29,648 nucleotides of DNA, taken from NCBI GenBank assembly GCA_964392725.1, contig CAYMPW010000017.1, forward strand, positions 1 through 29,648, written 5' to 3'. The stretch comes from CAYMPW01 sp964392725. GTDB lineage: Archaea > Thermoplasmatota > Thermoplasmata > Methanomassiliicoccales > Methanomethylophilaceae. Positions 22,979-29,648 of this stretch are shown here, in pieces (the stretch's first letter is position 1; every line of letters begins with the position of its first letter). The position numbers were made by a program, and so were the translations under genes. Below the pieces are notes generated by a model, which was given only the letters and a program-made list of their open reading frames with translations, was not told where the DNA came from and ran no database searches.

Positions 22979-24211
22979 ATTACGAAAGACTTCTACACGC
23001 TTGAGGATTTTTGCTTTAAGGACAAAACCGTCCTATTAAGAGTGGATATTAACTGTCCTTTGGACAAAGAATCCCTTCAAATTATCAACGATTCCCGTAT
23101 CAGAAGAATTGTTCCTACAGTTAGAGAACTCATCGGAAAGCGTGCACGTATCGTAATTCTGGCACACCAGAGTCGTAAAGGTAAATGGGATTTCATTCCA
23201 TTGGAACAACATGCAAAACATCTCTCAAAGAATCTTAACGCACCCGTGAAGTATGTTGATGATATTTTGGGTGAAAACGCACTCGATGCAATTTCCAAAG
23301 TTGAACCCGGTGAAGTCCTTCTTCTTGGTAACGTAAGAGAATTGGAGTTCGAATCAAAAGAAGCAGACATGATGATTCATGCCGAATCTGATTTGGTTAA
23401 AACTCTTGCACCTTTGATTGATTTCTATGTGTGTGATGCATTTGGAGCAGCACACCGTTCACAGTGTTCTTTAGTCGGATTCCCGGTTAAAGTTCCTTCT
23501 GCATCCGGAAGACTCATGGCAAAAGAGATTTTTGCGCTCAGAGCAGTATTCGACGTTCCTCGCAGACCATCCGTATTCATTCTAGGCGGAGCCAAATTCG
23601 GCGATGCATCAGACATGATCGATTTCGTTTTGGGATCTGGAATGGCTGATACAGTTATTCTTGTCGGTTTGGCAGGAAACGCGTTCCTCATGGCACGCGG
23701 AGTAGATATCGGAGAAGCCAGTTCCAACGTTCTTAAAGATGAATTAACACCTGAAAACATTCAGGCAGCAAAAGACATCATGGCCAAATACGGACAGCGT
23801 ATTTTGTTACCTGTGGATGTTGCCGTCGAAAGAAACGGTGAAAGAGTCAGCGTAAACATCGGAGATATGCCCACACTCGAACCCGCATTCGATATCGGAG
23901 ACGATTCAGCAGAGAAGTTCAGAAAGGTCATAATGTCCGCAAAGACTTCCTTCATGTCAGGACCTGCGGGAATGTATGAAAGATCTGGTTTTGAAACAGG
24001 AACTAAGATTCTGATGTCTGCAATGATTGATGGAAAAAGTCAGTCTGTAATCGGAGGGGGCCACACCGTCGGTGCCGCAGATCTTTTTGATTTCACAGAC
24101 AGATTCTCATACGTCAGTACCGGAGGCGGTGCATTGGAGACATTTTTGCTCGGAGATGTATTTCCTGTAATCGAAGCTTTAAAATATTCATATTTAAATT
24201 TCAAGCCATAA
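22979..24211 (+). CDS. pgk: phosphoglycerate kinase with non-standard start codon
   Basis: PGK-like sequence begins right after the gap stop. The frame encodes DFYTLEDF, then TVLLRVDINCPLD, the expected first strand and substrate loop. Later come ILAHQSRKGK, LGNVRELEFE, CDAFGAAHRSQ, GGAKFGDASDM, MSGPAGMYE and the GGGH..GA nucleotide region. From ATT 22979 the protein is 410 residues, normal for archaeal PGK. No ATG, GTG or TTG exists in frame between the gap TAA and GTG 23042, and starting at 23042 would delete the N-terminal strand. GGTGAG lies directly before ATT 22979 and ACG 22982, so one of these is the probable start. It acts together with gap in triose-phosphate metabolism. The stop is TAA. 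Confidence 0.9.
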   Translation: MTKDFYTLEDFCFKDKTVLLRVDINCPLDKESLQIINDSRIRRIVPTVRELIGKRARIVILAHQSRKGKWDFIPLEQHAKHLSKNLNAPVKYVDDILGENALDAISKVEPGEVLLLGNVRELEFESKEADMMIHAESDLVKTLAPLIDFYVCDAFGAAHRSQCSLVGFPVKVPSASGRLMAKEIFALRAVFDVPRRPSVFILGGAKFGDASDMIDFVLGSGMADTVILVGLAGNAFLMARGVDIGEASSNVLKDELTPENIQAAKDIMAKYGQRILLPVDVAVERNGERVSVNIGDMPTLEPAFDIGDDSAEKFRKVIMSAKTSFMSGPAGMYERSGFETGTKILMSAMIDGKSQSVIGGGHTVGAADLFDFTDRFSYVSTGGGALETFLLGDVFPVIEALKYSYLNFKP

Positions 24212-24236
24212 TTTTCATTAATCGGACGGACTTGAT

Positions 24237-25568
24237 GTGGATAGTAAATATGTAGCCATAGCGATTGCAATCATACTTGCATTAATTGTATTTATGATAC
24301 CCTTTGGGGACGTCGCAGTATCTTATGATGATGGAATCGAAAGCGTAGATGCCAACGGGAATAAAGGCATAGGCGAATATATAACATATACAGCCAACCC
24401 TAAAGAGGGGATGGTTGTTGAAGGTTGGTATCTGATGGGCGTAAAAGTTTCAGAAGAACAATCAATAACTGTAATTTCACAAATATTCCCAATACATTTG
24501 TCAATATATTCCAAACCGGGATATAATATAACATTGGAACACGATGAAGGTATTTCAAAAACAATAGGCGAGGGCCAATACGAAACTGAGAATGCAACCA
24601 TTGTTGCAGAAACATATGACAATTATATTTTCAAAGGTTGGGTATCTGATAAAGGAGAGCTAATTTCTAAGAATTTATCATATGAAATTACTGATAGAGA
24701 TACGCAAACACTCTATGCTATGTCAGAACCTATTTACAGATTAGATAGTGATGTTACTACGTATACTTTGATGCCAACCATGGACTTAAAGGACGAGTCC
24801 GCAGTATGGATAATTTCTGGAAAATATCAAACAATTACATACGATATTATTCCTGAAGAGACTCCTACAATTTCCCTAAATCCTGGGATATATTCTGCTA
24901 CAGTAACAGGATATACATTAAATGGTGAATTCTTCAAAGAGACCAAAGAAATTATTTCAGAAGGAGATATAAATTACTCTTGGAGATATTTATACAAAAC
25001 TTACAATTTGGATATAACGTTTAATGCTGATTTGTACGAGTATTATTTAAGTTCTGATGTGAGTCGTTGGCCATATCCTTCGGACTATTCTAGCTTTGTA
25101 ACTTGTAGTAATCCTATTATCATAAAATTATCTCAAGATTTGAGTGATATGTCAATAGGAATGACCGAAGTGCAGAGAGCTAATTTCGTTCTATCTTTTG
25201 TCCAGTCTTTGAAATACCAATCCGATACTGATTTCAAAGGGCAAACAGAGTTTTGGAAATTTCCTATCGAGACACTTTTTGATTATGGGGGAGATTGTGA
25301 GGACACAACTATTTTATATGTTTCACTTATGAAAAATATGGGATATCCTGTGGCATTATTAAGTGTTCCCGGACATCTTGCAGCCGGAATTCAAATAAAT
25401 GAATCAGTACCCGGAGGGTATTATCTGTTAAAGGATAATATTGAGTATTATTATGCTGAAACAACTGCTAGAGGTTGGGATGTTGGAGACATGCCCGATG
25501 AGTATCTAAACTCTGATTTTAAAATATATCCAATTAAAGAAAGGGGAAGTCCCCTTTCTTGGGTTTAA
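24237..25568 (+). CDS. membrane-anchored extracytoplasmic protein with InlB-like repeats and transglutaminase-like domain
   Basis: This 443-residue protein starts at GTG 24237 with a membrane segment (residues 6-23) and no clear cleavage site, so it is likely anchored with its body outside. Residues 60-165 look like one or two divergent InlB B-repeat/Listeria-Bacteroides type repeats (YNITLEHDEG, then NYIFKGWVSDKGE). The C-terminal part has a transglutaminase-like triad: C354 in GGDCEDTTIL, H380 in VPGHLAAG, and E408 in YYYAETT. It could process peptides or cell-surface proteins; the substrate is unknown. It is more AT-rich than gap-pgk and looks like an accessory gene. Its last codons form a strong hairpin. 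The stop overlaps the convergent dapL stop. Confidence 0.7.
   Translation: MDSKYVAIAIAIILALIVFMIPFGDVAVSYDDGIESVDANGNKGIGEYITYTANPKEGMVVEGWYLMGVKVSEEQSITVISQIFPIHLSIYSKPGYNITLEHDEGISKTIGEGQYETENATIVAETYDNYIFKGWVSDKGELISKNLSYEITDRDTQTLYAMSEPIYRLDSDVTTYTLMPTMDLKDESAVWIISGKYQTITYDIIPEETPTISLNPGIYSATVTGYTLNGEFFKETKEIISEGDINYSWRYLYKTYNLDITFNADLYEYYLSSDVSRWPYPSDYSSFVTCSNPIIIKLSQDLSDMSIGMTEVQRANFVLSFVQSLKYQSDTDFKGQTEFWKFPIETLFDYGGDCEDTTILYVSLMKNMGYPVALLSVPGHLAAGIQINESVPGGYYLLKDNIEYYYAETTARGWDVGDMPDEYLNSDFKIYPIKERGSPLSWV
25537..25560. terminator. 10-bp hairpin at the convergent ends of the transglutaminase-like gene and dapL
   Basis: AAGAAAGGGG and CCCCTTTCTT pair perfectly around the loop AAGT. The element lies inside the last codons of the transglutaminase-like gene and 5 bp beyond the dapL stop. 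It is palindromic, so it can fold in either transcript. Confidence 0.55.
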
Positions 25569-26719
25569 AAGTGACCTTTCATACGGTCAAGTGCTTCACG
25601 GATACGTTCCACAGGCTCGGTTACAGTCATTCTGATGTAACCTTCTGCGGATTCTCCGAATCCTGATCCCGGAGTAACTACGATTCCGAGGTCAAGCATT
25701 TTTTCCGTAAAGTCGATGGATTTTTCCATGCCACAGTCGAACCAGACGTAGAATGTACCCTTAGGCATTTTTACATCAAATCCAAATGATCTGAGGCCAT
25801 CTACCAATACCTGGCGTCTTTCTGCATACACTTTCATGTTTGCTTCAATGAGTTCAGGAAGTTTCTTCTCAGTGTACATTTTCAATGCAGCAATACCTGC
25901 ATTCTGTACAAAAATAGGAGCACCGGAATCAATCTGTCCTTTGCATTTCTTTAATCCTGCAATAAGATCGGGGTGACCTACGGCATATCCAAGGCGGTAT
26001 CCAGTCATATTGAATGTTTTGGAGAATGATCCAAATTCAATTGCATTGGGGCCTGCTTCAAGGATTGAAGGTGCAAGATATCCATCATAGCACATTTCAG
26101 AGTATGCATTATCGTAACAAAGAATTGTGTTTGTTTCTTCGCACCATGCGTGAACTTTCTTAAGGTATTCAACATCACATGTTGCACCGGTAGGATTGTT
26201 GGGGTAGTTGATATACAACATTTTAGCGTCTTTGGGACACTCGTCAACATCTAACAACCAGTCTTTCTCTGCCCTAAGTGGGATTTTTACGTAATTTGCT
26301 TCGTTGAAGAGAGGTGCTGCACCGGAATAAACAGGATATCCTGGGCTCGGGGCAATAATCAATTCACCAGGATTTACAAAAGCCTGGGATATGTTGAAAA
26401 TAGCTTCTTTGCTTCCGAGTGTAACACAGACCTGTGTATCTGGGTTGATATCCAATCCAAATCTAACTTTGTACCAATCTGCTACTGCAACTCTGAGTGC
26501 ACGTTCGCCTGCAGAAGAGGAATACTTCTGATTTTCGTTGATTGGAACCTCATCCTGAAGTGCTTTGACGATAGGTTCGGGGGTAGGAAGGTCAGGATCA
26601 CCGATACCAAAATCAATGATGTCAAGTCCTTCTGCTCTTTTTTTGGATGTGAGTTCTTCCAATCTTACAAACAAGTAAGGTGGAAGTTTCTGTAATCTTT
26701 CAGATTGAGTGTATTTCAT
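25565..26719 (-). CDS. dapL: LL-diaminopimelate aminotransferase type (class I/II PLP aminotransferase)
   Basis: This 384-residue fold-type I aminotransferase has IDFGIGDPDLPTP near the N-terminus, the NYPNNPTG motif (171-178), YDNAYSE, and the PLP lysine K234 in GSFSKTFNMTGYRLGY. It has the sequence flavour of archaeal DapL enzymes. Its place at the end of ask-lysA-dapF supports conversion of tetrahydrodipicolinate directly to LL-diaminopimelate. A general aspartate or alanine aminotransferase is the main alternative on sequence alone. ATG 26719 follows the dapF stop by 5 bp and the GTGTGAT site by four. The stop (TAA) overlaps the transglutaminase-like gene's stop on the other strand. Confidence 0.85.
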   Translation of the reverse strand: MKYTQSERLQKLPPYLFVRLEELTSKKRAEGLDIIDFGIGDPDLPTPEPIVKALQDEVPINENQKYSSSAGERALRVAVADWYKVRFGLDINPDTQVCVTLGSKEAIFNISQAFVNPGELIIAPSPGYPVYSGAAPLFNEANYVKIPLRAEKDWLLDVDECPKDAKMLYINYPNNPTGATCDVEYLKKVHAWCEETNTILCYDNAYSEMCYDGYLAPSILEAGPNAIEFGSFSKTFNMTGYRLGYAVGHPDLIAGLKKCKGQIDSGAPIFVQNAGIAALKMYTEKKLPELIEANMKVYAERRQVLVDGLRSFGFDVKMPKGTFYVWFDCGMEKSIDFTEKMLDLGIVVTPGSGFGESAEGYIRMTVTEPVERIREALDRMKGHF

Positions 26720-26724
26720 TATAA

Positions 26725-27558
26725 TCACACTGTAATGTTTCCTTCGAATACGAGTTCTGCGGGACCTTCCATAAGAACGAATTCAAGGTTTCCGTTTACG
26801 GTAATCTTGAGCCATCCTCCGGGGAGATTCACCTCGATAGGGGTATTGTATGGAACAAGGCCTGCAAGTGCGGCCGCAACCGTTGATGCACACGCACCGG
26901 TACCGCAGGCAAGAGTCCACGCAGCTCCTCTTTCATAAACACGAATGAAGAGTTTATCATCTTTTACGGTAACAAACTCTACATTGGTTTTGTTGGGGAA
27001 TGCCTCGTGTTTTTCGAGAGCAGGCCCAAGCTTGTATAATTCGCTTTCCGTAAATTCATCGAATGTAACGAAGTGGGGGTTACCCATCGAAACAGCCGTA
27101 CCTGTAATATCTGCACCATCAACATTGAGCTGTTTTCCGATGAATTTTCCTTCACCTTTTATTGGGATACGAGCGCATTCAAGAATTGGTGCACCCATGT
27201 TAATTCTGACAGCAACGGCTTTTCCATCTTTTACGGTAACTGTTGCGTCAAGATTTCCGGCACCGGTGTGTATTGTGAAGCGTGATGCTTTTACAAGACC
27301 GAAATCCAATGCATATTTTGCTACGCATCTGATTCCGTTACCGCACATTTCTGCTTCAGATCCATCTGCGTTTATGATACGCATTGTAAGATCTGCGCCT
27401 TCTTCTCCGGGCAAGACATACAAAACACCGTCTGCACCGATACCACAGTTTCTGTTGCAGAGGCGTTTGCAAAGTTCTCCGTCTACGGTAAGACTTCCGT
27501 CAAATCCGTCGAGAAGAACAAAATCATTTCCGATTCCATGATATTTCCAAAATTTCAT
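26725..27558 (-). CDS. dapF: diaminopimelate epimerase
   Basis: This 277-residue protein converts LL- to meso-diaminopimelate. Both catalytic cysteines are present: C72 in AEMCGNGIRC and C218 in LACGTGACAS. HGIGNDF near the N-terminus and GAGNLDATV complete the pattern. A longer frame begins at 27594, but ATG 27558 shares its A with the lysA stop (TAATG) and has GAGGTTGAT upstream, so I use it. Coupling with lysA on one side and dapL on the other makes a compact lysine operon. The stop is TGA. Confidence 0.95.
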   Translation of the reverse strand: MKFWKYHGIGNDFVLLDGFDGSLTVDGELCKRLCNRNCGIGADGVLYVLPGEEGADLTMRIINADGSEAEMCGNGIRCVAKYALDFGLVKASRFTIHTGAGNLDATVTVKDGKAVAVRINMGAPILECARIPIKGEGKFIGKQLNVDGADITGTAVSMGNPHFVTFDEFTESELYKLGPALEKHEAFPNKTNVEFVTVKDDKLFIRVYERGAAWTLACGTGACASTVAAALAGLVPYNTPIEVNLPGGWLKITVNGNLEFVLMEGPAELVFEGNITV

Positions 27559-28817
27559 TAAATCAACCTCTTTGGTATGACCTGGTTTCTCCAAAGGTCT
27601 TCTATTGTTCCTCTTTCGCGTATAAGTTCTGCTTTTCCTTCATTAACAAGAACTTCTGCGCAGAGTGGGCGTGAATTGTATTCGCTAGACATTGAGAATC
27701 CATATGATCCTGCACCATAAATTACCACGAGATCTCCTTCTTCGGGGTTGGGTAAAACTCTGTTATGTGCCAAGATATCTCCAGATTCACAAATCGGACC
27801 AGCAACATCATATTTGTCTGTGCAAGCTTTGTTGAATTTATTTGCAAGCGCAACATGATGGTATGAATCATACATAGCAGGTCTGACCAATGTGTTAAAT
27901 CCCGCATCTACACCGACATATTTCTTTGTGCCAGCATTTTTGATATCTACACATCTGGTAAGAACAATTGTGCTGTCGCAAGTGAGGAATCTTCCTGGTT
28001 CAAGAATTACAGTTTTTACATCTGTTTCTTCAAGGATTGCTTCAGTAACAGTTATTGCAAGATCTTCAACATCCATTTCTTCTTCGTTGGGTTTGTATGG
28101 AACACCTATTCCTCCGCCCATGTCGATGAATTCTAATTTGATATCAAGTTCGTCACGGAGCTGGTTCGTGAATCCAACAAGAACATCCATAAGGTCTGCG
28201 AAAGGCTCGGATGTTTGTCCTCCGGATCCAATGTGTGCGTGAATTCCTCTGATGTCGAATCCCAGTTCTTTTGCACGTGCGTATGCTTTGATAGTATCGT
28301 CATAGGGGATTCCGAATTTGGAACCTTTGTTTCCCGTAATGACTTTATCACTGTGTCCGGAACCTACACCGGGTGTAATGCGGAATGAAATTTTCACATC
28401 TGTGGAGATTTTTGCAAGTCTCTCCAATTCAGACATGGAATCTACGTTAATCATAACTTTGGATTCAACCAATTCTCTGAGTTCTTCGTTACTTACGTTC
28501 ACTCCGGTGTACATGATTCTGTCGGGTGTAAATCCTGCCTTAAGACATGTTTTAACTTCTCCGATAGAAACAGCATCGATTCCACTACCTTCCTGTTCAA
28601 GAATTCTCAAAATAGAAAGATTTGAGTTCGCTTTACATGCGTAGTGAATTCTGGTATCCATGTGTTTAGAAAATGCTCCGTAAATTTTACGATAGTTTTC
28701 TCTAAGAATCTGTTCGTCGGTAACGTAGAGAGGCGTACCAAATTCTTCGGCGATTTCGACGGTAGACATGCCACCGAACTGCATGATACCATTGTCATTT
28801 TCGTAATCTCTCATCAT
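27558..28817 (-). CDS. lysA: diaminopimelate decarboxylase
   Basis: This 419-residue fold-type III PLP enzyme removes CO2 from meso-diaminopimelate to give lysine. The PLP lysine K62 is in HYACKANSN. SFRITPGVGSGH, the glycine loop DMGGGIGVPY and ICESGD with the second-subunit Cys are all present, as is EPGRF. Its ATG overlaps the aspartokinase stop by 4 bp (ATGA), after GGTGG. A second ATG follows at once and is an alternative. The stop (TAA) overlaps the dapF start. Confidence 0.95.
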   Translation of the reverse strand: MMRDYENDNGIMQFGGMSTVEIAEEFGTPLYVTDEQILRENYRKIYGAFSKHMDTRIHYACKANSNLSILRILEQEGSGIDAVSIGEVKTCLKAGFTPDRIMYTGVNVSNEELRELVESKVMINVDSMSELERLAKISTDVKISFRITPGVGSGHSDKVITGNKGSKFGIPYDDTIKAYARAKELGFDIRGIHAHIGSGGQTSEPFADLMDVLVGFTNQLRDELDIKLEFIDMGGGIGVPYKPNEEEMDVEDLAITVTEAILEETDVKTVILEPGRFLTCDSTIVLTRCVDIKNAGTKKYVGVDAGFNTLVRPAMYDSYHHVALANKFNKACTDKYDVAGPICESGDILAHNRVLPNPEEGDLVVIYGAGSYGFSMSSEYNSRPLCAEVLVNEGKAELIRERGTIEDLWRNQVIPKRLI

Positions 28818-29648
28818 ATATTTCCACCAACGTATTTGTCATGAAGCTTAGTAACGACGTCAACCATACGGTCCATAGGGACAACGAAGTTGAGTGAAAC
28901 ATCGGACGCTCCTTCCGAAATCATTTCGACGTTTGCGTTAGCTTCCTTTACAACCGTGAATATATCTCCCGATACTCCGCATTTGTCAAGGAGGTTGTCT
29001 CCAACCGCACATACAAGAGCAACATTGCTCTTTACATCGATTCTTTCGATATCTGCCGCTTCAAGTGAATTAAGTTTCATCAGTATTTGCTTTACATCCA
29101 AATTATGCATGAGTAAAGCTACTGTGGAAAGTGAAGTTGATATTGCATACACGATTGCGTTGACTTCCGCAATTTTTTCAATAATCTTTGCAACGATTAT
29201 TGGCCTGTATGCTATTTCTGCAGAACTGATTGTAATTATAGACAAATCTGTTTTTACTGCAACTGCTCTCAAAAGATCGTCTTTTGGTTTTCTGAGATGG
29301 TGGATCAAAGTTCCGGATCCTTCGGGATTAAAAGTATTCTTTACAACCAATGGGATGTGTTTTATCCTGACGGGTTCGATAGTTCTGGGGTGAAGAACCT
29401 TTGCACCGAAGTATGCAAGTTCTGCTGCTTCCCCGAAATTCATTTCATCGATTTTGAGTGCATTCTTTACAATTCTAGGGTCTGCGGTAAGGAATCCGTC
29501 TACATCTGTCCATATTTCAAGAATATTTGCATTCAATGCGTTTGCTACAATTGCTGCGGAATAATCTGATCCCCCTCTTCCGAAAGTCAGAATCTGTCCA
29601 TCTATATTCTTTCCATAGAATCCTGTAAGAACAACAACTAATCCCTTT
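28814..29648 (-). CDS. lysC: aspartate kinase, C-terminal part (cut by window end)
   Basis: The frame is open to the window edge; about 277 C-terminal residues are present. The kinase signature GRGGSDYSAA lies just inside the edge, followed by WTDVDGFLTADPRIV and AYFGAKVLHPRTIEP. Tandem ACT domains follow (VKTDLSIITI, then VALVCAVGDNL), which usually bind lysine or threonine as feedback inhibitors. It phosphorylates aspartate, the first step to lysine, threonine and methionine. It heads the visible lysine gene set ask-lysA-dapF-dapL; dapA and dapB must lie elsewhere or beyond the edge. The first visible usual start (TTG 29536) is internal, not real. The stop is TGA. Confidence 0.95.
   Translation of the reverse strand, partial: KGLVVVLTGFYGKNIDGQILTFGRGGSDYSAAIVANALNANILEIWTDVDGFLTADPRIVKNALKIDEMNFGEAAELAYFGAKVLHPRTIEPVRIKHIPLVVKNTFNPEGSGTLIHHLRKPKDDLLRAVAVKTDLSIITISSAEIAYRPIIVAKIIEKIAEVNAIVYAISTSLSTVALLMHNLDVKQILMKLNSLEAADIERIDVKSNVALVCAVGDNLLDKCGVSGDIFTVVKEANANVEMISEGASDVSLNFVVPMDRMVDVVTKLHDKYVGGNI

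Noticed and set aside
26945..27541. Plus-strand open frame of 198 codons opposite dapF
   Set aside because: It is antisense to dapF, with Ser/Pro-rich composition characteristic of shadow frames.
1..29648. CRISPR arrays, insertion sequences, prophage or integrase genes
   Set aside because: I saw no regularly spaced repeats, transposase motifs or attachment-site duplications around the tRNA gene. The CARF-like domain at 70 alone does not indicate a CRISPR system.

Overview
The window looks like a chromosomal core region of a methanogenic archaeon, most probably a Methanomassiliicoccales-type member of the Thermoplasmatota. The evidence is archaeal information-processing genes (PolB, L15e, L21e, RpoF, aIF1A, Rio1, a Dim2-type KH protein, Pus10), archaeal type II GAPDH with PGK, and a YcaO protein of the kind that thioamidates methyl-coenzyme M reductase. 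TATA-like boxes lie about 25 bp upstream of several start codons, which suggests leaderless mRNAs. Base composition is moderately AT-rich. Among the 31 confidently called ORFs, 18 end in TAA, 13 in TGA and none in TAG. The only TAG lying in frame inside a recognisable gene splits a regulator at 586-588. That pattern fits an organism that decodes UAG as pyrrolysine, although no pyl genes are in this window.

Layout. 70-2792 (+): a CARF-like/winged-helix regulator with the in-frame UAG, a short formate/nitrite-type transporter, and YcaO. 2793-4458 (-): a menA-ubiE pair that resembles quinone or prenyl-carrier synthesis. 4599-6044 (+): an iron-sulfur flavoprotein and a ThiI-like protein whose PP-loop is degenerate. 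6127-10485 (-): L15e, family B DNA polymerase and a YchF-type GTPase. 10542-15480 (-): a tight eight-gene operon, in transcription order aIF1A, rio1, KH/Dim2, pus10, rpl21e, rpoF, DUF655, ksgA, devoted to translation initiation, rRNA maturation, tRNA modification and transcription. 15540-15859 is an AT-rich intergenic region, followed by tRNA-Glu(UUC). 16088-18474 (-): archease, a formyltransferase-fold protein and a HAD-like protein without the DxD nucleophile. 18558-20459 (+): aspartate dehydrogenase and an M24 peptidase. 20460-21838 (-): ilvC and a cyclophilin-fold protein. 21953-25568 (+): gap, pgk (which lacks a normal start codon) and a membrane-anchored transglutaminase-like protein. 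25565-29648 (-): the lysine operon ask-lysA-dapF-dapL, with ask cut by the window edge.

Most of the window is housekeeping. The observations most worth following up are the UAG-interrupted regulator, the absence of TAG stops, the missing ATG/GTG/TTG start of pgk, two degenerate enzymes (ThiI-like and HAD-like) kept in intact frames, the menA-ubiE cassette beside a methanogenesis marker, and nested inverted repeats in front of rpl15e. No CRISPR array, insertion sequence or prophage was seen.
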